Made by a program: the position numbers and the translations under genes. DNA of 64,000 bases from Saprospiraceae bacterium. Lineage in GTDB: Bacteria > Bacteroidota > Bacteroidia > Chitinophagales > Saprospiraceae. The DNA is taken from the NCBI GenBank assembly GCA_027488935.1, contig JAIYAP010000040.1, positions 62,001-126,000 on the forward strand. The letters run 5' to 3'. This document shows, in pieces, positions 28,301-36,010 of this stretch. The notes under the pieces are model-generated. The model was not told the DNA's origin. It saw only the letters and a program-made list of their open reading frames with translations, and searched no databases. Within the stretch, counting starts at the first letter, position 1. Each line of letters opens with the position of its first letter.

Positions 28301-28538
28301 TAATTTTAAGGGTTGCTGGTGCGGGCGCTCCTGGAACAAAAGCGGGCATCGGCTTCAAGGATGGTGTTGGAATACCAAAAACCTGTTCGGCTGGGGGCAC
28401 GGAAGTGGCAGGTTTTCGTGCGGCTAGCTCGGCCGGTGTGAAAGTACGGTTGGCCGGTGGGGGATTTTTTTTCGCGCTTTGCGCAAACGTAGATACGCCC
28501 AAAAGGAGCATCAAAAAGACGAGTACTGTGTTTTTCAT
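25380..28538 (-). CDS. Secreted M4-family (thermolysin-like) metalloprotease with beta-propeller and T9SS type A sorting domain
   Basis: 1,052 residues. A signal peptide (1-19, ending STFAQ) is followed by an FTP/PepSY-type propeptide (to about 280) and an M4 catalytic domain: HEMTH at 464-468 and the third zinc ligand Glu488 in NESFADIFG, with the thermolysin spacing of 24, and the C-terminal catalytic HINSGITNRAFY. After it comes a WD40/TolB-like region (about 650-950, repeats such as SRPSISDNGRQIVFV and YADVLEFDYSGSYLMYD), and the last 80 residues form a type A T9SS sorting domain (QANPNPTSGVTQLNV to the end KIIRE). It should be exported by Sec, cross through SprA and be released or anchored. 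A propeller in an M4 protease is not the usual layout. Confidence 0.93.
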   Translation of the reverse strand: MKNTVLVFLMLLLGVSTFAQSAKKNPPPANRTFTPAELAARKPATSVPPAEQVFGIPTPSLKPMPAFVPGAPAPATLKITRDENGMPIFFESKPEIRVDADRKTPAENALAFLMQLQPAGIFDPANEFVVSSIQTDEQGNYHVRLQQVLHTIPVYGAELIAHSKNGYFVSLGGRYYPSAPKLTTNPAITATTAYEQAMADFGPAYTKTRWTAEELKFVGGATHQTQLVVYHPKASQQTARLAWYVEAHPNLLKRVVYFVDAQTGAVIHHFDHTCKIDGGRHVSHKTAEVTETEHNNQTTDEVVVGPVTANGLDLLDINRSFGAWQVSGSQIVLEDASKSMFNSGQSNMPNDPVGAIITLSALGTSPEVQSTFNYDFVSATGLNFNNKTAVSGHWNSSKSYDYFKNTFNRNSIDGVGGNIIAFVEVADNDGSSMENAFWNGAAMWYGNGGSTFRRLARGLDVGGHEMTHGVVEKTANLEYQDESGAMNESFADIFGAMIDRDDWKIGEDVMQTGVNPTNCLRDLSNPNNGVSSNSPWWQPKQMSEKYNGSDDNGGVHINSGITNRAFYLFASNASVGKDKAEQVYYKALRDYLVKSSKFTDLRIAVLQASNDLYGATVAQAAASAFDVVGIVGNQPSGNYQGQLNPNPGDEYVLCVSDNGLSLDLALGTGQLLGSIYNEGVQSRPSISDNGRQIVFVNSEGHIITVDVQYTPTNIIPVVNPPFSASPIWRNAVISKDGRFIAGITQSQDNRVYIFDLADPNLFLPETFFLYNPTYSQTPTITGEVRYADVLEFDYSGSYLMYDAFNELTSNNGQDLSYWDIGFLQFWENGAFVNTQTPFISKLFSGLPENTSVGDPSFAKNSPYVIAFDFFDSANDVYEIYGANTETGDYTRLVADNGALGWPTYNRLDNKILFESPTATNVNLYTQGLKANKIEPQGGIGALLNAHQWGVWYAEGDRSLQVATQAPTSGLHGVQANPNPTSGVTQLNVQSDAGVEAHIVVNNILGATVYQQTTQLVSGSNQLNIDLSALPTGAYVVRILAGKSAAALKIIRE

Positions 28539-28761
28539 AAAGAAACAAATTTATCGGTTTGGTTGTGAGGTTCGAGCACCTCGCGTTAAAGGTCGATAAT
28601 TTACTAAAAAAATCATGTTAAGATACAACAGACATGTTGCGGTAGGAAAACGAACAACGCTCATCCCTATTGCCAAACGCTTATGTAAGTTGCATATCGG
28701 GGAAATTTGGACACGGCTATCTTTGTTTTAAAATAATGCATTCTACACCTGTCTATCTACG

Positions 28762-30087
28762 ATGATGAAACGTTTGACTTTATTCATTACCCTTTTTTTT
28801 GCCTGTACGGTCGTGCTTCAAGCGCAATATACCTGGCAATTATTGAGTCAATCGCCCCAAAATGGTCAAAAGCAAGATGATCTTTTTATGCTTTCGCCGC
28901 AATTGGGCTATGCCGTGAATGGCTCCGGGCGTATTTTTCGCACTACGGATGGCGGTTTGAGTTTTACAAAATTACTCGATCAGCCGGGTACTTATTTTCG
29001 TTGCATTGGTTTTACCGATAGTTTGCATGGATTTGCGGGCAACATTGGCACCAATTATTTTCCGGGAGTAACCGACCAAACGCCCTTGTATGAAACCAAG
29101 GATGGTGGGGCATCCTGGGCGGCTGTTACGGCAATTGACGGCCCCGTTCCGGTAGGTCTTTGCGCAATTAATATTGTAAATCAACAAATTATATACGCTG
29201 CTGGCCGGGTGGGCGGACCTGCTTTTTTACTAAAAACAAGCAACGGGGGCGCAAGTTGGCAAAGTACAGATTTGAGTCCTTATCTTAGCATGGTAACCGA
29301 TGTGTGGTTTCAGAGCGCCGATACGGGTTTTGTTTTTGGCGGAACCGATCCGAACGTGCAATTCTCCAAGGCAAAAATTATCCGAACGACCGATGGTGGC
29401 CAAAGTTGGACGGTTGTGTATGAAGGTACCCGCACGTTTGAACTTTGCTGGAAGGCACATTTCCCAAGCACACAAACCGGATATGTTACCTTGCTGAGTT
29501 ATGTACCCAATTTACCGGCCCGTTTTATTGCAAAAACCGTAGATGGCGGCAAAACCTGGGCAGATTTGCCTTTCACCAACAATGGCAATAAAGCATTTGG
29601 TATTGGCTTTTTGGATGAAAACATAGGATGGGTGGGTTGTGATAATTCGTTGTACGAAACACAAGACGGTGGCCAAAATTGGACGGTAAAAAACGTTGGA
29701 CAATACATTAACAAGATTCGGGTACTAAAATCGCCCGAAAAAAACGTTGCATTTGGTATTGGAACCCGCATTTGGCGCATGGTACAGTCTTTGGTAAGTA
29801 TTGATGAAAAAGTAGGAACCTCGGAACAGCCGATTAAAGTGTATCCTAATCCGGCCTTTGATTCTCTTTCGGTAGAATATACCCTGGAGAAAAAGGCAAA
29901 AGTTGGTTTACAATTGTTTGACACCCAGGGGACCCTGACACTTCAGCATGCGGCCGAACAAGAAGCGGGGCTTCAAACCCAACGATTGAACACCCATGAT
30001 TTGCCAGCAGGTGCCTATGTACTTGTTTTATTGGTAAATGGCATACGGCAGGCTGAAACCGTGGTGCTTTTGGGCGCAAAACCTTAA
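28762..30087 (+). CDS. Secreted YCF48/BNR-repeat protein with T9SS type A sorting domain
   Basis: 441 residues. A signal peptide (about 1-21, ending VLQAQ) is followed by a beta-propeller made of YCF48/BNR-like repeats with the recurrent Asp-box pattern: IFRTTDGGLSF, YETKDGGASWAAV, LLKTSNGGASWQS, IIRTTDGGQSWTV, IAKTVDGGKTWADL and YETQDGGQNWTV, six in all. The last 75 residues (VYPNPAFDSLSVEYTL, LPAGAYVLVLLVNG) are a type A sorting domain. The family resembles the photosystem II assembly factor HCF136 only in fold; in Bacteroidota such proteins are secreted and of unknown role. A TATCTTTG box at 28718-28725 is the likely promoter core. Confidence 0.9.
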   Translation: MMKRLTLFITLFFACTVVLQAQYTWQLLSQSPQNGQKQDDLFMLSPQLGYAVNGSGRIFRTTDGGLSFTKLLDQPGTYFRCIGFTDSLHGFAGNIGTNYFPGVTDQTPLYETKDGGASWAAVTAIDGPVPVGLCAINIVNQQIIYAAGRVGGPAFLLKTSNGGASWQSTDLSPYLSMVTDVWFQSADTGFVFGGTDPNVQFSKAKIIRTTDGGQSWTVVYEGTRTFELCWKAHFPSTQTGYVTLLSYVPNLPARFIAKTVDGGKTWADLPFTNNGNKAFGIGFLDENIGWVGCDNSLYETQDGGQNWTVKNVGQYINKIRVLKSPEKNVAFGIGTRIWRMVQSLVSIDEKVGTSEQPIKVYPNPAFDSLSVEYTLEKKAKVGLQLFDTQGTLTLQHAAEQEAGLQTQRLNTHDLPAGAYVLVLLVNGIRQAETVVLLGAKP

Positions 30088-30159
30088 TATTGCGCAAAAG
30101 CGCTCCCTTTTTAATCCTTGGAGGCCATTCCAAGCCAGAAAATAAAAAATCAAATCGAG

Positions 30160-31323
30160 ATGGAAAACAAAAAAAGGAAGGTTCATATTCTGCAATTGCT
30201 AACGGGCGTACTCATTGGAACAGCCGCTGCCTTGGCGGGCTTTTTTCTGGTTACCTTTATATTGCATGGTTCGAATGCTGGTGCCAGTCCGATCAAACCA
30301 AACGATCCGATGGAAGGCTTCCTTTATGTTGTGGTTGCGTTAATTTCCATTTGGATTGGCATTGCGGTACATGAATTGGGGCATTTGTTGGCGGGGCTCC
30401 TGCAGGGTTTTCATTTTGCTTTATTTACCGTTGGTTTTTTAGGCATTCGGGCCGGCAAAGACCGCGCAGAAGTGTTTTTCAACCGGGATATCAATAGTTT
30501 TGGCGGTTTGGCGGCCACGTTTCCGGCAAGCTGGCATGGAGAGGATTTGCGCAAAAAGTTTGCTTTGGTTATAGCGGCCGGTCCTTTATCCAGTTTGTTG
30601 CTGGGTATTGGATCGCTGGTGTTGGCCTGGTCCTTGATGCCCAATGGGGGCCATAAAGTATTTATTTTTGGTCTATTTTGCCTTGGCGCACTATCGCTGT
30701 TGTTGTTTGTTTCCACGTCCATTCCTAGTCGGGCGGGCGGCTTCACTTCCGATGGCGGGCGTTTTTTGGCGCTTCTGCGCGGGGGCAAGACGAGCGCGCG
30801 GGAGCAAGCCAATTTAGCCTTGGTTGCGTTGTTGTGTGCCGGCAAAACGCCCGGCGAGTTGCCGGCAGATCTGGTAGCAGCCATCAGCGAACAGGATACG
30901 GAAGCAATTAATCTTACCGTTATAAATAGTCGGTACCTCGCTTTTTCTTACCACCTTGACCGCGGGGAGATCGAAGCAGCACGCAGCCAGGCGCAATTTC
31001 TGATTGATCATCAAAATGAGATGCCGCCGGGCTATTTTCAGCGTTATTTTATGAAAGAGGTGGTCTTTTTCTATGCTTTCGTGCTCAAAGACATACAGGA
31101 TGTACAGGTAATTTGGGAAAACATTAAAAAAGGCGCCGACCGTGATGCGGATGGGGCGACATTTAGAGTAAAGGCAGCGCTCGAATTGCTTCAGGGTACC
31201 CGTGATCAGGCCATTATATTTGCCCGGATTGGGTTGCAGAAATCGGGAAAGATACCATTTGCCGGGTTGCGCAATTTTGAAACCAAATGGTTTGGCAAAA
31301 TCCTTAAAGAGGCGCACTTTTAA
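30160..31323 (+). CDS. Membrane-embedded M50-type (site-2-protease-like) metalloprotease
   Basis: 387 residues from the ATG at 30160 (MENKKRKVHILQLL); the frame opens 14 codons earlier. Spans are at about 9-35 and 52-68, with HELGH at 71-75 at the end of the second, the zinc-binding motif of M50 peptidases. Later spans (about 134-158, 167-187) precede TSDGGRFLALLRGG (196-209), which corresponds to the family's DG motif with the third ligand. No PDZ domain is present; the C-terminal 180 residues are helical and soluble. It may cleave membrane-bound regulators. It lies 3 bases before the histidine kinase start (31327), so both are translated together, suggesting a shared signalling task. Confidence 0.85.
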   Translation: MENKKRKVHILQLLTGVLIGTAAALAGFFLVTFILHGSNAGASPIKPNDPMEGFLYVVVALISIWIGIAVHELGHLLAGLLQGFHFALFTVGFLGIRAGKDRAEVFFNRDINSFGGLAATFPASWHGEDLRKKFALVIAAGPLSSLLLGIGSLVLAWSLMPNGGHKVFIFGLFCLGALSLLLFVSTSIPSRAGGFTSDGGRFLALLRGGKTSAREQANLALVALLCAGKTPGELPADLVAAISEQDTEAINLTVINSRYLAFSYHLDRGEIEAARSQAQFLIDHQNEMPPGYFQRYFMKEVVFFYAFVLKDIQDVQVIWENIKKGADRDADGATFRVKAALELLQGTRDQAIIFARIGLQKSGKIPFAGLRNFETKWFGKILKEAHF

Positions 31324-31326
31324 GCC

Positions 31327-32364
31327 ATGTTTCGACCAAGCCATACCCAACTTTACTGGATTTGCCAATTAACGGGCTGGTCGGGTATTTGCGTGCAACA
31401 GTTGCTGGATTTCTATGCGCATGGTTATTTGAAGGGATTGTTGATTTTGTTTCCTTTGTTGATTTTGCCGATTGGAATTGGGGTCACCCATTTATACCGG
31501 GCGGTCTTTCATTGGTTGCGGCTGGGCGAAAAATCGGTCAACACCTTGTTGTGGTCGGGTATTGTAGCGGTTTTTGCCCTATCGTTTATGATGTTTTTAA
31601 CCCATCATAACCTTGGGCATACCCTGACGGATACCGAAGTGAGTTTTGAATTGTTGCATACCCTGGTTAATTTGACTACTTGGGCCCCTATTATGTTTGG
31701 GTGGGTGGGGGTTTACCATTTGAACAAAATTCTTACCCGTCTGCATGGAACTGGGATGAAGCAATTGGAGTTGAGCAATGAATTGAAAGAGAGTCAATTG
31801 CATAACCTCAAAGCACAAATCAATCCGCATTTTTTATTCAATGCCCTCAACAGTATTCGGGCACTCATTTATGTTGACCCCGATCGTGCAGGCAATGCCT
31901 TGAGCCGCCTATCGGGTTTATTGCGTTCGGCTTTGCACGCGCCTGCGACCGGGCTGATAACGCTGGAGGAAGAATTGGCCTTTGTGCGCGATTATTTGTC
32001 TTTGGAGCAATTGCGGTTTGAAGAACGCCTGCAACTGGAATGGGACCTTGATCCGGCGCTGGATCAAGTAAAGATTCCGCCCTTGTTGCTGCTTACATTG
32101 GCTGAAAATGCCGTAAAACATGGGATAAGCCGCATGATTGAAGGGGGCCGTATCCGCATTGTAGCACGGGCGCATGGGGAACGTGTTGTTTTAGAAATCA
32201 CCAACACCGGTGCGTTGGAAATTTCGGATCAGGCAGGGATTGGACTGGACAATGCGCGGCGGCGGCTGGTGCACTTATTGGGCCCAGCGGCCCATTTAAG
32301 TCTTGTTCAACAGGATTTTGAAGTAGTTGCACGGGTCGAATTGCCACAAAGTTTAAATAAGTGA
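31327..32364 (+). CDS. Sensor histidine kinase of the LytS/YehU type
   Basis: 345 residues. Four membrane spans (about 12-30, 37-57, 72-92, 112-132) lead into a coiled linker (LELSNELKESQLHN) and the His_kinase domain: LKAQINPHFLFNALNS with phospho-acceptor His168 and LTLAENAVKHGISRM (N box), ending with GIGLDNARRRLVHLLG. LytS-type kinases phosphorylate LytTR response regulators, but none is adjacent; the only LytTR protein in the window (6690-7136) has no receiver domain. The M50-like protease gene is directly upstream. Its stop lies 69 bases ahead of the tRNA-Asn gene. Confidence 0.9.
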   Translation: MFRPSHTQLYWICQLTGWSGICVQQLLDFYAHGYLKGLLILFPLLILPIGIGVTHLYRAVFHWLRLGEKSVNTLLWSGIVAVFALSFMMFLTHHNLGHTLTDTEVSFELLHTLVNLTTWAPIMFGWVGVYHLNKILTRLHGTGMKQLELSNELKESQLHNLKAQINPHFLFNALNSIRALIYVDPDRAGNALSRLSGLLRSALHAPATGLITLEEELAFVRDYLSLEQLRFEERLQLEWDLDPALDQVKIPPLLLLTLAENAVKHGISRMIEGGRIRIVARAHGERVVLEITNTGALEISDQAGIGLDNARRRLVHLLGPAAHLSLVQQDFEVVARVELPQSLNK

Positions 32365-32383
32365 AAAAAAAATTGAAAAATTG

Positions 32384-32415
32384 TTGCTTGGTAACACCTG
32401 AACGCTATACCTTTG
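32384..32415 (+). promoter_or_regulatory. Promoter of tRNA-Asn
   Basis: TTG (32384-32386), 21 bases, TACCTTTG (32408-32415); another TTG at 32388-32390 would give 17 bases. The tRNA starts 19 bases after the box. Confidence 0.65.
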
Positions 32416-32433
32416 CCCCGCTTTTTAAAGCAA

Positions 32434-32507
32434 GCCTCCTTAGCTCAGTTGGTTAGAGCGGCGGACTGTTAATCCGTAGGTCAAAGGTTCAAGTCCTTTA
32501 GGAGGCG
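32434..32507 (+). tRNA. tRNA-Asn (anticodon GTT)
   Basis: 74 bases fold into a normal cloverleaf: acceptor stem GCCTCCT/AGGAGGC, D arm GCTC/GAGC, anticodon stem GCGGA/TCCGT with loop CTGTTAA (anticodon GTT), T arm AAAGG/CCTTT with TTCAAGT loop, discriminator G. CCA is not encoded. Confidence 0.95.
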
Positions 32508-32509
32508 CA

Positions 32510-32537
32510 AGGCCATCGCAAACGCGATGGCCTTTTT
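32510..32537 (+). terminator. Rho-independent terminator of tRNA-Asn
   Basis: A 9-bp perfect stem GGCCATCGC/GCGATGGCC (32511-32519 with 32524-32532), loop AAAC, then TTTTT. Confidence 0.9.
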
Positions 32538-32623
32538 ATTTTCGGCCTAATTTGCCATCTTTGCCTGGTCAAAACAGGTGGGAGAAAGTGCCCATTTAAA
32601 CGTTTACGTATAAAATTTGCCTT

Positions 32624-33535
32624 ATGAGTTTAGTTGCGGTAGGAACCGTTGCATTCGACGATATTGAAACACCTGCAGGACGGGCTGAAAAAGTAGTCGG
32701 TGGTGCTTGTACTTACATTTCATTGTCTGCATCCTATTTTGTGAAGCCGGTACAGATTGTTTCGGTGGTGGGTGATGATTTCCCGAGTGATGTGTTGGCT
32801 TTTTTAGAAAGCCGGGGTGTTGATTTGGCGGGTTTGCAAATTAAGGTGGGTGAAAAATCCTTTTTTTGGGCCGGCCGTTACCACAAGGACCTCAATTCGC
32901 GCGATACGCTGGATACCCAACTGAACGTATTGGCCAATTTTGAGCCGGTATTGCCTGCTGCTTATAAAAATCCGGACGTATTGATGTTGGGCAACCTGGT
33001 TCCTAAAATTCAAATGGACGTGTTGGATCAATTGGATCAGCGTCCGAGTTTGGTGGTGTTGGACACCATGAATTTCTGGATGGACATTGCGCTGGATGAT
33101 TTGAAGGCTGTTTTGAAAAAAATAGATGTGTTAACGATTAATGATGAAGAAGCGCGGCAATTGACGGGCAAACATTCGTTGGTGCATGCTGCCCAGGCCA
33201 TCCACGAGATGGGCCCAAAATATTTGGTCATAAAAAAAGGCGAACACGGCGCTTTGTTGTTTCACCATGGACAAGTTTTTTACGCACCGGCATTGCCCTT
33301 GGCAGAGGTGATTGATCCGACAGGTGCAGGCGATACGTTTGCGGGTGGCTTTACGGGCTGGTTGGCCAAAACCAAAGATTATTCCTTTGAGAATATGAAA
33401 TTGGCGGTGATTCACGGCTCGGCGATGGCTTCCTTTTGCGTAGAAGCATTTAGTATTGATGGCATCAAAAATTTAACCCAGGAAATGATTGATGCGCGGG
33501 TGGAAGCCTTTGCACGCCTGGTTCATTTTAGATAA
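32624..33535 (+). CDS. PfkB-family sugar/nucleoside kinase
   Basis: 303 residues. The ribokinase fold signatures are seen: VGTVAFDDIETPAG (N-terminal substrate site), VGGACTYISLSASYFV, and DPTGAGDTFAGGFTGWLA (about 228-245), the second PfkB signature with the catalytic Asp. DVLTINDEEARQLTG and YLVIKKGEHGALLF are typical of adenosine/sugar kinase relatives. It phosphorylates a sugar or nucleoside with ATP in the cytoplasm; the substrate is not visible. The ybaB gene follows at 12 bases, so the two are an operon. Confidence 0.92.
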   Translation: MSLVAVGTVAFDDIETPAGRAEKVVGGACTYISLSASYFVKPVQIVSVVGDDFPSDVLAFLESRGVDLAGLQIKVGEKSFFWAGRYHKDLNSRDTLDTQLNVLANFEPVLPAAYKNPDVLMLGNLVPKIQMDVLDQLDQRPSLVVLDTMNFWMDIALDDLKAVLKKIDVLTINDEEARQLTGKHSLVHAAQAIHEMGPKYLVIKKGEHGALLFHHGQVFYAPALPLAEVIDPTGAGDTFAGGFTGWLAKTKDYSFENMKLAVIHGSAMASFCVEAFSIDGIKNLTQEMIDARVEAFARLVHFR

Positions 33536-33547
33536 ACTATATTTACC

Positions 33548-33859
33548 ATGTTTGGAGATCTTTTGGGTAATTTGCAACAACAGCAACAGGTCATGCAGGA
33601 AAAACTTGCGGCCCTTGTCGTAGATGCCGAATCGGGCGATGGCGCAGTGCGGGTGCAAGCATCGGGCGATATGCAGGTGCACAATATAAAATTGGACGCC
33701 AGCAAACTCGACTTTTCGGACCTAGAGCAACTGGAAGATTTGGTATTGGTGGCGGTTAATCGGGCCTTGGAAGCGGCGCGTGTGGCCGCTGCGGCCGAGA
33801 CCAACCAATTATTGCAAGGAATGATGCCGGGCGGGTTGGATCAGTTTCTGAAACCCTGA
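33548..33859 (+). CDS. YbaB/EbfC family DNA-binding protein
   Basis: 103 residues, the standard length. The sequence MFGDLLGNLQQQQQVMQEKL, with a long N-terminal helix, then ARIRVQ-like strands (VRVQASGDMQVHNIKLD) and a C-terminal helix VNRALEAARVAAAAE, fits the tweezer-shaped dimeric nucleoid-associated family. In many bacteria the gene is paired with dnaX and recR; here it is paired with the PfkB kinase. Confidence 0.85.
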   Translation: MFGDLLGNLQQQQQVMQEKLAALVVDAESGDGAVRVQASGDMQVHNIKLDASKLDFSDLEQLEDLVLVAVNRALEAARVAAAAETNQLLQGMMPGGLDQFLKP

Positions 33860-33976
33860 GTGCATGCCCAGATTTGACGCTCCATGGCGTATTTGCATTT
33901 TCATGGATTACGCCGCTTGAAAATTATACTTTAATGCCATTGCAGGCGTTTATTTGTGCTTAAATCGATTTCCCGC

Positions 33977-35203
33977 ATGCGTACACTTTTCCTTTTATGT
34001 AGCTTCATTTACGCCGGTGCGCTCTTTGCACAAAGCACTTCCGACAAGGTTGAGGCGTACTTTGCATTCGATAATGGATGCAAAGCTGTTGATAACAGTG
34101 GCAATGGTTCGGCCGGCGCATTGATCAATGGCATTTCCTGCACCTGCGGCCTGCGCGATTCCTGTTTCAGATTTGACGGGATAGACGATGCGCTTTATTT
34201 TGTAGGACCTTTTACCGATATTTTTTCTACGAGTGACTTCACGGTGAGCTTTTACATCAAGCCGCCAGATGCCACTAATGTAAATGGTACCCAACTGATC
34301 ATGTCCAAACAGGGCAGCTGTACCACCAATCGCGCATTTTGGGTGCGTTTTTCGCCTAAAACACGCCGTATAACTTCCGGCATTAGCGAAAATGATACCC
34401 TGCTTACGACCGTTCAGGGCGCACTCGATAATGGCCCCTGTTGGCAGTTTATCACGCTTACCCGCAGCAATACGCGCTACACCTTATATATTAATGGTCA
34501 ATTGCGGGATACCAAAGTCGCCCCGGCACGCCTTGACCTTACTTCTTCCGCCACCTTTAAGGTTGGAGAACCCGCCTGTCCACTCGACTCCTGGTACAAA
34601 GGGGAGTTTGATGAATTGCGTTTCCACAGTAAAGCGCTGGACGAAGAGGCGATTGCGCGGTATAATTTGCGGGCAGACAATATCCTAAATTCGGATACCC
34701 TGATTTACCTGGGCAATTCATTTCAGGTTAATGTATCGGCAAGTTGTGCTGAGCAATTTTCGTGGAGCCCCGCTGCGGGCGTTTCTGATCCCACCATCCC
34801 CAACCCAATTGTAACGCCCACGGAACCAGGCAGTTATGTGGTAACCATTGATTATGGCAACGGGGTATGTTTGGCGTACGATACCATTTTTGTAAATGTC
34901 ATTGATCCAGACACCCTGGATTGCAATAAAATTTTTATCCCCAATGCCTTTACGCCGAGCTTCAGTTCGGGTCGTAATGATGTTTTTGGCATCAGTAATC
35001 CGTTCTCCGTGAATGAATTTATTTCGTTTGAAGTATTTGACCGTTGGGGGGGAAGGGTGTTTAATGCAAAAGATCAATTTGAAACCTGGGACGGTATGAT
35101 CAGTGGTACCCCTGCTAACCCGGGTACCTTTTTATATCGCCTGCGGTACAAATGCCAAGGGGTTGAAAAAGTAAAGGCGGGCAATTTAACGCTCTTAAGA
35201 TAG
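33977..35203 (+). CDS. Secreted LamG-domain protein with T9SS type B (gliding-motility C-terminal) domain
   Basis: 408 residues from the ATG at 33977; a GTG at 33956 opens the frame but the ATG gives a proper signal peptide (MRTLFLLCSFIYAGALFAQ). A LamG/concanavalin-like domain covers about 30-230: FAFDNGCKAVDNSGNGSAG, FRFDGIDDALYF, FTVSFYIKPP and FDELRFHSKALDEEAI are classical. A short Ig/PKD-like module follows (about 235-310), then the type B sorting domain: IFIPNAFTPSF, FEVFDRWGGRVFNAKD, WDG and FLYRLRY (about 318-405). Such proteins are surface-exposed and use the SprA machinery. A glycan-binding or adhesive role is inferred. Confidence 0.9.
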   Translation: MRTLFLLCSFIYAGALFAQSTSDKVEAYFAFDNGCKAVDNSGNGSAGALINGISCTCGLRDSCFRFDGIDDALYFVGPFTDIFSTSDFTVSFYIKPPDATNVNGTQLIMSKQGSCTTNRAFWVRFSPKTRRITSGISENDTLLTTVQGALDNGPCWQFITLTRSNTRYTLYINGQLRDTKVAPARLDLTSSATFKVGEPACPLDSWYKGEFDELRFHSKALDEEAIARYNLRADNILNSDTLIYLGNSFQVNVSASCAEQFSWSPAAGVSDPTIPNPIVTPTEPGSYVVTIDYGNGVCLAYDTIFVNVIDPDTLDCNKIFIPNAFTPSFSSGRNDVFGISNPFSVNEFISFEVFDRWGGRVFNAKDQFETWDGMISGTPANPGTFLYRLRYKCQGVEKVKAGNLTLLR

Positions 35204-35218
35204 GCCTTAAAAAAAGAG

Positions 35219-35248
35219 AACCCGGAGCACATTTGCTCCGGGTTTTCA
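35219..35248 (+). terminator. Rho-independent terminator after the LamG gene
   Basis: A 10-bp stem (35219-35228 with 35235-35244) around ACATTT, with T residues at 35243-35246. Confidence 0.85.
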
Positions 35249-35337
35249 CTAAACCGTTTCTATTGTATGAAGCTGCAATACAAACGGTATAACCAAATAT
35301 GTGCCAAAAAACACGTTTAAATGTTAAAACTACGTAT

Positions 35338-35474
35338 AAAAACAAAAAACCCTATTAAATATTGCTACTTAACAGGGACAAAACAAAAAACAAACACTAT
35401 GAACAAACACTATTTATCAAATTTGTGGGTTTAGGGGCAAACCGCTATTTTTTATAAAAACAGCAAAATAAAAA
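35338..35474 (-). ncRNA. Candidate small RNA on the minus strand
   Basis: In the 456-bp region 35204-35659, which has no gene, a TACCTTTG box reads on the minus strand at 35488-35481. A minus-strand hairpin CCCTGTT/AATAGGG (35377-35371 with 35356-35350, fully paired if G-U is allowed, but mismatched in plus-strand RNA) is followed by TTTTTTGTTTTT. A transcript of about 137 bases would have no ATG reading frame. No clear -33 TTG is seen. The 12-base word AACAAACACTAT is repeated in tandem at about 35389-35413 in this region. Confidence 0.3.
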
Positions 35475-35659
35475 CAAAAGCAAAGGTAATCACTAATTGG
35501 AAATCATTCCCTTTTTTTCCGCGGAACTTTTGTTGCTTAACGCTGACCAAAAAACCAGTATTCTTTCAGAAATTTGGGCTTCGTTAGGTTCCTTTGCTTG
35601 TCTAATACCCCTTTGCCAAAAACCGTACCACCCTCCGTCATTGTCCACAAAATATTGTC

Positions 35660-36007
35660 ATGAAATCCATAAATACACTTTTTGTAGTATTTTTTTCAGT
35701 GCTTTGCTGGGCTGCGGCCTGTAGTTCGGAACAGGCATCGCGCACGTCGGCAAGTGCTGAAACTTCCCGCGCCAAACTTACGCCGGATGGCATGGCCGTT
35801 TTCCGTCAGTATTGCATTACGTGCCATGGCTCGGATGGAAAACTGGGCCTTAACGGCGCTAAAGACTTAACCGTCAGCCCTTTAACCAAGGAGGAGCGCA
35901 TCAATATCATTACGAATGGCCGCAAAATGATGACGCCTTTTAAAGAAGTGCTTTCTCCGGAAGAGATTTTGGCCGTAGCAGATTATACCTTATCGTTGAA
36001 AAAATAA
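35660..36007 (+). CDS. Small c-type cytochrome lipoprotein
   Basis: 115 residues. Signal peptide ending in WAAAC with lipidated Cys21, a short Ser/Thr linker, and one class I cytochrome c domain: CITCHGSDG (heme attached at Cys52 and Cys55, His56 ligand), with Met90 or Met91 in NGRKMMTPF as the sixth ligand. It should be an electron carrier anchored in the periplasmic face of a membrane. It lies 3 bases before the SDR gene, so the two are one operon; a redox partnership with the SDR is not obvious. Confidence 0.88.
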   Translation: MKSINTLFVVFFSVLCWAAACSSEQASRTSASAETSRAKLTPDGMAVFRQYCITCHGSDGKLGLNGAKDLTVSPLTKEERINIITNGRKMMTPFKEVLSPEEILAVADYTLSLKK

Positions 36008-36010
36008 AGC

